Assembly: GCA_947492185.1 (NCBI GenBank)
Contig: CANLMR010000007.1
Location: 62,001 to 126,000 of the forward strand
Origin: an uncultured Tenacibaculum sp.
GTDB lineage: Bacteria > Bacteroidota > Bacteroidia > Flavobacteriales > Flavobacteriaceae
Direction of reading: 5' to 3'
Length of the DNA stretch: 64,000 nucleotides
The notes under the pieces are model-generated. The model saw only the letters and a list, made by a program, of their open reading frames with translations. It was not told the DNA's origin and searched no databases. Each line of letters opens with the position of its first letter. Position 1 is the stretch's first letter. Shown one piece after another: positions 32,215 to 40,385 of the stretch. Both the position numbers and the translations under genes were made by a program.

Positions 32215-34368
32215 ATGAAAAATGTTGTGGTAATTTTGATGTTGTTATTGAGTATTATCGGTTATGCTCAAGATCCATCAATACAATTTAAAGATGTTGC
32301 AATAGAAATCGATGGGAATTTAAATGAAGAGATTTGGAAGTCAATTCCTGTTCATACTAATTTCCATAACCTATTACCAACAGATGAAGGTTTAGCTAAT
32401 AATCAAACAGAAGTTAAGATTTTTCATAATGGAGAGTATCTCTTTATAGGAGCAGTTTATCACGATACTACATCAAAACAACAAGTGAGTTCATTAAAAA
32501 GAGATGTTTCTATAGGTATTAGCGACGCTTTTATAATGGTTTTAGATACGCAACATCAACAGCAAAATGGAAATTTATTTGCAGTAAATACGTATGGAAC
32601 TCAAGTAGATGCATTAGTTGAACGAAATGAAACAGGATATGGCTTAAATTTCAGTTGGAATGCTGTTTGGAAAACAAAAACATCAGTAGTCGGTAATGAT
32701 AAGATTTATGAAATTGCAATTCCGTTTAAAGCATTAAATTTTGATAATGAAAACACCACTTTTGGTGTGCAATTTTATGTAAGAGATATTAAAAATAACT
32801 CGTGGACTATACTTACTGATTTAAGTAGAAATTATCTGACATTCGATTTACGCTTTACCAGAGCTTTTAAATTAGAAGAAGTTCCAGAAACTATCCGTTC
32901 TCGGTTTGCAGTTTCACCATCGGTTACCTTGAATTATCAAAATGTAGATAGTGATGAAGAAACATTATTTAGGCCAAGTTTGGATGTACAATACAATCTC
33001 TCTTCTTCTTTAAAGCTGGATGCTACCATTAATCCAGATTTTTCCCAGATTGATGTTGATCAACAAGTAACAAACTTGTCTCGTTTTTCTGTGTTCTTTC
33101 CTGAGCGACGAAATTTCTTTTTAGAAAATGCAGATTTATTCGCGAACCTTGGAACGTCAGATGTAAACCCGTTTTATTCGAGAAAAATTGGAGCTGAGAA
33201 TGAGATTCAATTCGGGTTAAAATTATCAGGAAATATTGCTCAAAAGACTAGAATAGGAGTAATGAATGTTCAAACCAATAAGAATGAAAATATTAATGCT
33301 CAAAATTATTCAGTGTTAGTAGGAGAGCAACAGTTAACGAAACAACTTACCGCAACTGCCTATATGATAAATAGGCAGGAAACAGATGGTTTTAGTTTTA
33401 TCGATAATTATAATAGAATTGCAGGTGTTAACTTGAATTTTAAATCAAATGATAATAAATGGATTGGTTTAGCAAATATGGCAATGAGTTTTAATAATGA
33501 TATTTCTGATGAAAATAAATTCTTTAATCTTGGAATAGATTATAATGATAGAGAATTACAAGGGAGTTTTTCAATTAAAAAAGTAGAAGAAAATTATATT
33601 ACAGATGTTGGTTTTACACCAAGATTGTTTACTTATGATGCTATAAATGATGTGTTAGTTAGAGAAGGGTATTATCAAACAACAAGTAGTTTAAGATATA
33701 CAAATTTTTATGATGATTCTAAGAAGTTAAATTCAATTAGATATTTGAATTATAGTAATAATTCTTATTTTGATATTGATGGAAGTTTAAATCAAATGAG
33801 TCATTTTTTAAATTCAGCTGTTTTTTTTAAGGATTTATCTGCGGTTTACTATGTGCTAAATTATGATGATATTGATTTAAAATATGGTTTTGATGTTCTT
33901 GGGAATGGAAACGCATTATTACCTAAAAATTATCGTAATTGGAATGTGAAAATTGGATATAACTCAGCTAATAATCAGCAACTACGTTATCGGCTAAATC
34001 TTCAAAAAGGAAGGTTTTATGACGGCGAAAAAATTTCTGGTGGAGTATATGTAAACTATCAATTATTACCTTTTGCTAATTTGGAATTATCACATGATAT
34101 AAATTCTATTGATTTGAATGGATTAGGAAAAGAGACATTCCACTTGAGTAGATTCACAGGACAATTATTTTTTAATACTCGTTTGAATTGGACAACCTAT
34201 GTCCAATACAACAACCAAAGAAATAATTTTAATGTGAATAGTAGATTACAATGGGAGTATAAGCCTTTAAGTTATGTCTATTTAGTAGTGACAGATAATT
34301 TTGATAAAAACTTCAATAGAACAAATTGGGGAGTGGCATTTAAAATGAACTACCGATTTGATTTTTAA
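32215..34368 (+). CDS. DUF5916 outer-membrane protein with CBM9-like N-terminus
   Basis: 717 aa when started at 32215, where 'MKNVVVILMLLLSIIGYAQ' gives a proper signal peptide. An ATG five codons earlier overlaps the previous gene and only adds polar residues. The N-terminal domain (about 25-215) is CBM9-like ('IDGNLNEEIW...'), and the remainder is a DUF5916 beta-barrel region with 'NPDFSQIDVDQQVTNLSRFSVFFPERRNFFLENADLF' (in part) as its hallmark. The end 'AFKMNYRFDF' suits an outer-membrane barrel. The role is not known; the CBM9 module suggests ligand binding at the surface. A strong terminator follows. Confidence 0.85.
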   Translation: MKNVVVILMLLLSIIGYAQDPSIQFKDVAIEIDGNLNEEIWKSIPVHTNFHNLLPTDEGLANNQTEVKIFHNGEYLFIGAVYHDTTSKQQVSSLKRDVSIGISDAFIMVLDTQHQQQNGNLFAVNTYGTQVDALVERNETGYGLNFSWNAVWKTKTSVVGNDKIYEIAIPFKALNFDNENTTFGVQFYVRDIKNNSWTILTDLSRNYLTFDLRFTRAFKLEEVPETIRSRFAVSPSVTLNYQNVDSDEETLFRPSLDVQYNLSSSLKLDATINPDFSQIDVDQQVTNLSRFSVFFPERRNFFLENADLFANLGTSDVNPFYSRKIGAENEIQFGLKLSGNIAQKTRIGVMNVQTNKNENINAQNYSVLVGEQQLTKQLTATAYMINRQETDGFSFIDNYNRIAGVNLNFKSNDNKWIGLANMAMSFNNDISDENKFFNLGIDYNDRELQGSFSIKKVEENYITDVGFTPRLFTYDAINDVLVREGYYQTTSSLRYTNFYDDSKKLNSIRYLNYSNNSYFDIDGSLNQMSHFLNSAVFFKDLSAVYYVLNYDDIDLKYGFDVLGNGNALLPKNYRNWNVKIGYNSANNQQLRYRLNLQKGRFYDGEKISGGVYVNYQLLPFANLELSHDINSIDLNGLGKETFHLSRFTGQLFFNTRLNWTTYVQYNNQRNNFNVNSRLQWEYKPLSYVYLVVTDNFDKNFNRTNWGVAFKMNYRFDF

Positions 34369-34383
34369 TAAAGTGATAAATAA

Positions 34384-34417
34384 AAAAACTCGGAGTGAAA
34401 ACTCCGAGTTTTTTTTA
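34384..34417. terminator. terminator between convergent genes
   Basis: AAACTCGGAGT / ACTCCGAGTTT perfect stem with GAAA loop, flanked by A-run and T-run. It serves both the DUF5916 gene and the leftward E2 gene. Confidence 0.9.
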
Positions 34418-34433
34418 TAAATATTGAATCTAG

Positions 34434-36065
34434 TTACACTAACATGGTAACTGGATTTTCGATAAACGTTTTTAATGTTTGTAAGAATTGTGCTCCAACA
34501 GCACCATCAACGGTTCTATGATCACAAGCTAATGTTAACATCATTGTGTTTCCAACAACAATTTGTCCGTCTTTAACTACAGGTTTTTGAACAATAGCTC
34601 CAACAGATAAAATTGCCGAATTTGGTTGGTTTATAATTGAAGTAAAGCTTTCAATTCCAAACATTCCAAGGTTAGAAACTGTAAAAGTACTTCCTTGCAT
34701 TTCGTCTGGTTTAATTTTCTTACTTCTTGCTTTACCAGCTAAATCCTTAACAGATGCTCCAATTTGAGTTAATGTCATAGCATCAGTATGCTTAACTACA
34801 GGAACAACTAATCCTTCATCAACAGCTACAGCAACACCAACATGAATATGACTGTGGAATTTTGTAGTATTATCTGTCCAAGAAGTATTTACTTGTGGAT
34901 GTTTTCTTAATGCCATTGCACAAGCTTTTACAACCATATCGTTAAAAGAAACTTTAACATCAGGAATAGCATTAATTGTTTTACGAGAAGCAATCGCATT
35001 ATCCATGTCTACTTCAATGTTTAAGTAGAAGTGAGGTGCAGAGAATTTAGAATTACCTAAACTTCTTGCGATAGCTTTACGCATTTGAGAGTTTTTAACT
35101 TCTTCAGTTCTCTCTTCTCCTGCAATAGCAAAACTAGTTACAGCAGTAGGTGTACTTGTACTTTGAGAAACAGGAGCAGAAGCTTCAGTTTTCGCAGCAG
35201 GAGTATAGTTCTCTACGTCTTTCTTAACAATTCTTCCATTCTCTCCAGAACCTTTAACATCAGCTAAATTAATTCCTTTGTCTTTAGCAATTTTCTTAGC
35301 TAAAGGGGAAGCAAAAATTCTTCCTCCAGAATTAGAAGTTGTAGTGTTTGCTACAGTTTCTTGAGTAGCTTTTTCAGTAGGCTTTGATTCAGTTGCTTTT
35401 TCTTCACTTGGATTAGCTGTAGCTAATCCACCATTTTTGTGAGCTTCAATTACAGCAGAAACATCAGTTCCTTCAGCCCCAATAATAGCTAATAAACTAT
35501 CAACTGGTGCACTTTCTCCTTCGTTGATTCCAATATATAGTAGAGTTCCTTCATAAAAAGATTCGAACTCCATTGTAGCTTTATCAGTTTCAATTTCAGC
35601 TAAAATATCTCCTTCTTCAACTTTATCTCCAACATTTTTTAACCAAGAAGCCACTGTACCTTCAGCCATAGTATCACTAAGTCTAGGCATAGTTACAACT
35701 TGAACTCCTTCTGGAATAGAAACAGAAGAATTATTTGAAGTACTTTCTTCTTTTTTCGATTCTTTAGCTTCTTCCTTTTTTGGTTCTTCAGAAGAACTTT
35801 GATTTAAAAGTGAAGAAAAATCTTCACCTTCATCACCAATAATTGCTAATAAAGTATCTACAGGAGCTCCTTCACCTTCATTAACTCCAATATGTAATAA
35901 AGTACCTTCATGGAAAGATTCAAATTCCATTGTGGCTTTATCAGTTTCAATTTCAGCTAAAATATCTCCTTCCTCAACTTTATCACCAACTTTTTTTAAC
36001 CAAGAAGCTACTACTCCTTCTTCCATAGTGTCGCTTAAGCGAGGCATATTAATTACTGTTGCCAT
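34434..36065 (-). CDS. pdhC: pyruvate dehydrogenase E2, dihydrolipoyllysine acetyltransferase
   Basis: 543 aa. Two lipoyl domains (about 1-80 and 120-200), each with the 'EIETDKATMEFES' site (Lys43 and Lys162). They are linked by a Lys/Glu/Ser-rich hinge. A peripheral subunit-binding domain (about 245-285, 'FASPLAKKIAKDKGI') follows, and then the catalytic domain (about 315-543) with 'DHRTVDGAVGA' (His516). It transfers acetyl from E1 to CoA. It lies 26 bp after E1-alpha in the same operon. E1-beta and E3 are not nearby. Confidence 0.96.
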   Translation of the reverse strand: MATVINMPRLSDTMEEGVVASWLKKVGDKVEEGDILAEIETDKATMEFESFHEGTLLHIGVNEGEGAPVDTLLAIIGDEGEDFSSLLNQSSSEEPKKEEAKESKKEESTSNNSSVSIPEGVQVVTMPRLSDTMAEGTVASWLKNVGDKVEEGDILAEIETDKATMEFESFYEGTLLYIGINEGESAPVDSLLAIIGAEGTDVSAVIEAHKNGGLATANPSEEKATESKPTEKATQETVANTTTSNSGGRIFASPLAKKIAKDKGINLADVKGSGENGRIVKKDVENYTPAAKTEASAPVSQSTSTPTAVTSFAIAGEERTEEVKNSQMRKAIARSLGNSKFSAPHFYLNIEVDMDNAIASRKTINAIPDVKVSFNDMVVKACAMALRKHPQVNTSWTDNTTKFHSHIHVGVAVAVDEGLVVPVVKHTDAMTLTQIGASVKDLAGKARSKKIKPDEMQGSTFTVSNLGMFGIESFTSIINQPNSAILSVGAIVQKPVVKDGQIVVGNTMMLTLACDHRTVDGAVGAQFLQTLKTFIENPVTMLV

Positions 36066-36091
36066 GTTTACTAAGTTTTAGTAGGTTATAT

Positions 36092-37081
36092 TTATTTGAT
36101 AAAAGGGTAATCTTCTTGTTCGTAAACTACATCGTGTAAGATATTTAAATCTGGGAATGGAGAATCTTCTGCGAATTTCTCACATTCTTTTACCATGTCT
36201 TTTACTTCTTTATTAATAGCATCAATTTCCTCATCTGAAGCGTATTTTTTGTCTTTAATGATGTCTAATACCTGAGTAATTGGATCTATTTTCTTGTATT
36301 CTTCAACTTCTTCTTTCGTACGATAGTGTTGTGCATCGGACATTGAGTGTCCTCTGTATCGGTAGGTTTTCATTTCTAAGAAAGTTGGCCCATCACCTTT
36401 TCTTGCACGTTGAATCGCTTCATCAACAGCTTCTGCAACCTTTATCGGATTCATTCCATCTACAGGTCCACAAGGCATTTCATATCCTAATCCTAATTTC
36501 CAAATATCTTCGTGATTTGCAGTTCTTTCTACTGAAGTCCCCATTGCATAACCGTTATTTTCACAAATAAAGATTACTGGTAACTTCCAGTTCATTGCCA
36601 TGTTAAAAGTTTCATGTAAAGAACCTTGTCGAGCTGCTCCATCTCCAAAATAACATAAAGTAACTGCGTCACTATTATGATATTTGTCACCAAAAGCAAT
36701 TCCTGCTCCTAATGGAATTTGACCACCTACAATTCCGTGCCCTCCGTAAAAACGAAACTCTTTTGAGAAAATATGCATTGATCCTCCAAGACCTTGAGAA
36801 GTACCTGTTGCTTTACCGTACAATTCTGCCATTACTCTTTTAGGATCAACTCCCATTCCGATTGGCTGAACGTGGTTACGATAAGCGGTAATCATTTTAT
36901 CTTTAGTAAGATCCATGGCATGTAGAGCACCAGCTAACACGGCTTCTTGACCATTGTATAAGTGTAAAAAACCTCTTACTTTTTGTTGTATGTAAACTGC
37001 CGCAAGTTTGTCCTCAAACTTTCTCCAAAATAGCATATCTCTATACCAATTGATGTAGGTTTCTTTAGTGACTTTTTTCAT
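36092..37081 (-). CDS. pdhA: pyruvate dehydrogenase E1 component, alpha subunit
   Basis: 329 aa ThDP-dependent enzyme. Motifs: 'RGFLHLYNGQEAVLAG', 'AYRNHVQPI', 'GGSMHIFSKE' and 'GGHGIVGGQIPLGAGIAF', the ThDP motif 'GDGAARQGSLHETFNMA' (GDG...), 'ICENNGYAMGTSV', and the phosphorylation-type loop 'YRYRGHSMSDAQHYR' (in part), all normal for E1-alpha. Decarboxylates pyruvate with E1-beta. First gene of the pdhA-pdhC operon. A TATTTTTG box on its strand at 37128-37135 is a candidate promoter. Confidence 0.96.
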   Translation of the reverse strand: MKKVTKETYINWYRDMLFWRKFEDKLAAVYIQQKVRGFLHLYNGQEAVLAGALHAMDLTKDKMITAYRNHVQPIGMGVDPKRVMAELYGKATGTSQGLGGSMHIFSKEFRFYGGHGIVGGQIPLGAGIAFGDKYHNSDAVTLCYFGDGAARQGSLHETFNMAMNWKLPVIFICENNGYAMGTSVERTANHEDIWKLGLGYEMPCGPVDGMNPIKVAEAVDEAIQRARKGDGPTFLEMKTYRYRGHSMSDAQHYRTKEEVEEYKKIDPITQVLDIIKDKKYASDEEIDAINKEVKDMVKECEKFAEDSPFPDLNILHDVVYEQEDYPFIK

Positions 37082-37127
37082 TCTAAATTGTTGTTTGTTT
37101 CTTTTATGCTTAATAAAAATGCAACAA

Positions 37128-37135
37128 CAAAAATA
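37128..37135 (-). promoter_or_regulatory. candidate -7 box of pdhA-pdhC
   Basis: TATTTTTG on the minus strand matches TAnnTTTG, 46 bases before the pdhA start. The TTG box is not evident. Confidence 0.45.
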
Positions 37136-37196
37136 ACGGTTTTTTACAGAATAAAAAACGCATTAATGATGATTTATCTCAAACGTTTTCGTGAGG

Positions 37197-37868
37197 TTAT
37201 TTGTTCTTCGCAACAATTAGTGTTGCTTTGGCACCTGTAGCTAGGTTCCATTCATTCGAAGACAGTAACATTCCAGCATCGTTATATACCTTGAAAGCAG
37301 CAGTGTTAGGGCCTGAAGTTCCTTGGTTTAAGGCTACGATTTTAATTTTATTCACACCTTCTTCTAAAGGAATGTTAAATGATTGATAACGTCTTTTTAA
37401 TGTAATGTTAGATATAACAGGAATATTATTAATATAAATAGTAACTCTATCTCCGTCAGGATATTGAAAATCTCTACAGATTATATTAACGCTTTTAGAA
37501 TCTGTACTAATGCTTCCTAAATCCTGATCAATAACAGGGTAATTATATAATCCGTTTATTTTTTGGAAGTTTTTTAAGTATCGTTCTTCAGAAATTTTTG
37601 CCTTAGTAAGAATTCCTTTGTTCTTTAAATCCTCTTCCTCCTTTTGTTGCTGTTTTTTCTTTTCTAATTTCTTATTGGCAGTTTTAAATCCATCATCATT
37701 TCCAAAACCTAAAGATTTAGGTTTCGTAACTATTTTAGCTGGAGCTTCAATTTTTCCTATTGAAGTTCCTTTTGTAGCCCCTCCGTTTGATTTATCTACT
37801 TGAGAAAATCCGGTAAAACTACCTAGAGTAAAAATTACTAAAACTATTTTAAAATAATACTGCATCAT
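37197..37868 (-). CDS. secreted protein with C-terminal beta-sandwich, function unknown
   Basis: 223 aa; a second Met directly follows the first and either could be the start. The signal peptide ends 'TGFSQ'. A low-complexity Lys/Glu/Gln-rich helix (about 66-88) precedes a C-terminal domain (about 120-223) of beta strands ('RVTIYINNIPVISNITL', 'YQSFNIPLEEGVNKIKIVALNQGTSG'), which reads as an Ig-like fold. Family not recognised by name. Standalone gene between pdhA and the dipeptidase gene. Confidence 0.72.
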   Translation of the reverse strand: MMQYYFKIVLVIFTLGSFTGFSQVDKSNGGATKGTSIGKIEAPAKIVTKPKSLGFGNDDGFKTANKKLEKKKQQQKEEEDLKNKGILTKAKISEERYLKNFQKINGLYNYPVIDQDLGSISTDSKSVNIICRDFQYPDGDRVTIYINNIPVISNITLKRRYQSFNIPLEEGVNKIKIVALNQGTSGPNTAAFKVYNDAGMLLSSNEWNLATGAKATLIVAKNK

Positions 37869-37930
37869 AATCCAATAAGTAACAAATATAGTGCCGTTTG
37901 TTATTTAAAGTCGATATAAAATGTTAATTC

Positions 37931-38602
37931 TTACTTAATAGGAAAATCAAAATAAGTTTTTGGAAAAGGTTCGTTATTCAAAGTAAAATGCCACCATTCA
38001 TTTTTATAAGGTCTAAATCCGTTATCAATCATAACTTTTCTAAGTAAGTAACGATTAGCTTTTTGCTGTTTAGTTAGATTCTGATAATTAGGATGTGAGA
38101 TTTTTCCAAAAAAATCATAAGGACTTCCCATGTCTAATTCAGTATCAGTTCCAACATGAACAATTGTTAAGTCTACTGAACTTCCTCGTGAATGCCCTGA
38201 TTTAGTAGCAATGTATCCAAGTTTAAATAGATTTCTTTTATTTAATCCCGGATAATAATCTTTTTTAGTAAGTGTATCATTTGGAACTCTAGCCCAACGC
38301 ACAAAATGATTTACTGCTGATTGTGGTCTGTAAGCATCGAATACTTTAAGACTAAGTCCTTTTTTTTCTAACTCTTTTTGAACTTTCGCTAAAGCTTTTG
38401 CTGTTTTGGTAGATGTAATTAAAACCGGTTCTTCATATCCATCTACAGGAACGCCTAAGAAATTATTATGAGAGCAATATCTTAATTCTTGTTGAATAGT
38501 TGGTGCAAAGTCCTTAACGTAAGAAAAGCCTTTTGGTAATTCTTGAGAATAACTAGTTAAAGTTAGTAATACGAGTATAGTTGAAAAAAAACATTTCTTC
38601 AT
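37931..38602 (-). CDS. D-alanyl-D-alanine dipeptidase (VanX/DdpX-type, M15D)
   Basis: 223 aa. Signal peptide 'MKKCFFSTILVLLTLTSYSQ', so it is periplasmic. VanX family zinc motifs: 'FDAYRPQSAV' (Arg92), 'SGHSRGSSVDLT' (His137, Asp144 zinc ligands), 'EWWHF' (Glu202 catalytic, His205). The complete set argues it is active on D-Ala-D-Ala, for cell-wall recycling rather than vancomycin resistance, since no vanA/H genes are near. Confidence 0.92.
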   Translation of the reverse strand: MKKCFFSTILVLLTLTSYSQELPKGFSYVKDFAPTIQQELRYCSHNNFLGVPVDGYEEPVLITSTKTAKALAKVQKELEKKGLSLKVFDAYRPQSAVNHFVRWARVPNDTLTKKDYYPGLNKRNLFKLGYIATKSGHSRGSSVDLTIVHVGTDTELDMGSPYDFFGKISHPNYQNLTKQQKANRYLLRKVMIDNGFRPYKNEWWHFTLNNEPFPKTYFDFPIK

Positions 38603-38635
38603 AATGGGTATAAAAATAAAGAAATGGATTTAATA

Positions 38636-39697
38636 TTACATTTGAGTATCATAAATTTGAGGAAATTGTTCAGGGATTTCCTCATTGGTTTCTCCTAAAT
38701 TTTGCCTTAAATCGATTTCAATTCCTCTCGCAATAGTAGAAATAGGTACATCATTAGCAGATCCTTCAAAAGGATTTTCACCAGTTCTTCCAATGCGTTC
38801 CATAGTGTGGAAAATCCAAGCAGCAATAACATAAAATGGTACAGAAAGCCAAATGAATAAATTACCAATAAAAGGTAATGTTTTGCTTATTTGTTCTCCA
38901 ATTTCAGAAAATTGAGGAACTAATGCAATTGGTAAAAGTAATACGAACAACCACATGAAGTAGTGATTCAAAGAAGCGAAATGTCTAGGATAAGGAAAGT
39001 TTTTTATTCGTTCTGATTTACCTTGAAGTGTAAATAATTCTTCTAATACATTTTCAAGTTCTAAGAATGAAAACTCCCATATCTTACCTTGGTTTTTCAA
39101 CTCTTTTAAATGATGAGATTGTAAATACAGCAAAGCTGTTTGTTTGTTGTTTTTTGATAAGGTATATGCTAAATCTTCCTTAGATAAATAAGGTTCCAAG
39201 TCTTTTTCTAAAGTCGAACTCCATTCTGGCGGAGCTACAACTTTAATCCATTCCTTGTTTGATTTTTCATCTATGACGGTTTCCCAACTTTTTCTTGTTC
39301 TCATGGAATGTCTGAGAGCAGTCATCCATGCGATATGTCTATACGTTAGTGTTTTAATGTTTTGTTGTATTTCTTCTTCTGGATATTTGTTTTTAGCATG
39401 TTCGTTTCCGATCATGTCCTGCACAAACATTCCAAAGGTTCTAGATGTGTTTACGATTCCTCCCCATATTTTTCTTGCTTCCCAAATTCTTCCATAAGCT
39501 GAATTGTTTTGAAAACCAATAACAAAAGCTACAGCAGTACCAATTAATGCAAGAGGTGTCCATGGAATTTTAAACCATTGAATATTTAAGAAGTAATAAA
39601 TACTAACAACGATAACAATGAAAATAAAGAAAAAAAGTGTCTCGAAACGAGTCCACTTTGCCATGTCTTTTGCTTTGAAAACTTTTTTAGTATACAT
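38636..39697 (-). CDS. bestrophin-family chloride channel-like protein
   Basis: 353 aa. N-terminal membrane segments with the bestrophin hallmark 'ALIGTAVAFVIGFQNNSAYGRIWEARKIWG' (in part; pore-lining FxNxxAYxRxxEAR), a long soluble middle with helices, and later segments 'WLFVLLLPIALVP' and 'LPFIGNLFIWLSVPFYVIAAW' (in part), then 'MERIGRTGENPFEGSANDVP'. This is the bacterial bestrophin/RFP-TM family, which forms pentameric anion channels. It lies 33 bp before the dipeptidase gene start on the same strand. Confidence 0.92.
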   Translation of the reverse strand: MYTKKVFKAKDMAKWTRFETLFFFIFIVIVVSIYYFLNIQWFKIPWTPLALIGTAVAFVIGFQNNSAYGRIWEARKIWGGIVNTSRTFGMFVQDMIGNEHAKNKYPEEEIQQNIKTLTYRHIAWMTALRHSMRTRKSWETVIDEKSNKEWIKVVAPPEWSSTLEKDLEPYLSKEDLAYTLSKNNKQTALLYLQSHHLKELKNQGKIWEFSFLELENVLEELFTLQGKSERIKNFPYPRHFASLNHYFMWLFVLLLPIALVPQFSEIGEQISKTLPFIGNLFIWLSVPFYVIAAWIFHTMERIGRTGENPFEGSANDVPISTIARGIEIDLRQNLGETNEEIPEQFPQIYDTQM

Positions 39698-39749
39698 ATG
39701 TGTTCAGATAGTTTGAATGAGTAATTTAATTAAAATCAATAAACTATCA

Positions 39750-39782
39750 AATTAAAAAGCCAAAGCTCATTGAGCTTTGGCC
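39750..39782 (-). terminator. terminator after the NTF2-like gene
   Basis: On the minus strand GCCAAAGCTCA pairs with TGAGCTTTGGC and is followed by TTTTTAATTT, 50 bases past the stop of the 39833-40339 gene. Confidence 0.82.
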
Positions 39783-39832
39783 AAGTAAACCAAGTATTAG
39801 TTTAGAAGTTAGCTAACTAGTAAACTAATTTT

Positions 39833-40339
39833 TTAATGTAGACTTATTACTCTAGTAATTGTCCACTTATTTTTTTCTTTCTTCCAGAGGGTGACGAATC
39901 TGCTCGGAATGGATTTTTGATTTGGTTCTAATTTATTAAAGAATTTGTGGTATCCCATTTGAACAGCTCCATATCCTGGAATAGCATAGACTTCGGTACT
40001 TCCTTTTATTAAAGTTCGTTTAACTTTATTGCAAATGTTTTTTTTTAGTGCGACAAGAAGTTCTTTTTTAGAAGTTGATAGTCCACCATTATCATGGTAA
40101 AATTCAAGATCTTCACTTATTAATTCTTCTTGTACTTTCAGATCACAAGTATTGTAGGCGTTAAAAAAGATACTATCCATTTTAACAATTTCCTTGTGAA
40201 GCTTTATATCTTTTGCTTTGTATGGTTGGATTTCATTTACCTGCGCTTGAGTGAATAGAGACGTAAGTAAAGACCATAGAAATACTACTATTTTCCAGAA
40301 TAAGTTTCCGTCAAAAAAGAAGTCGGTTAGTTGTTTCAT
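39833..40339 (-). CDS. NTF2-like DUF4440 protein
   Basis: 168 aa. A hydrophobic N-terminal stretch ('IVVFLWSLLTSLFTQAQ') acts as a signal anchor or peptide. The remainder matches the SnoaL-like DUF4440 fold: 'KMDSIFFNAYNTCDLKVQEELISEDLEFYHDNGG' (in part), 'RFVTLWKKEKNKWTITRVISLH'. This family often binds small ligands or is enzyme-like without known chemistry. It is leftward, 46 bp after the PspC gene stop, so could be the last gene of that operon. Confidence 0.82.
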   Translation of the reverse strand: MKQLTDFFFDGNLFWKIVVFLWSLLTSLFTQAQVNEIQPYKAKDIKLHKEIVKMDSIFFNAYNTCDLKVQEELISEDLEFYHDNGGLSTSKKELLVALKKNICNKVKRTLIKGSTEVYAIPGYGAVQMGYHKFFNKLEPNQKSIPSRFVTLWKKEKNKWTITRVISLH

Positions 40340-40385
40340 AGTTTTTCAGTTTGTTTTTCAGTTTGTTTTTCAAGTCGTTTTTCAA

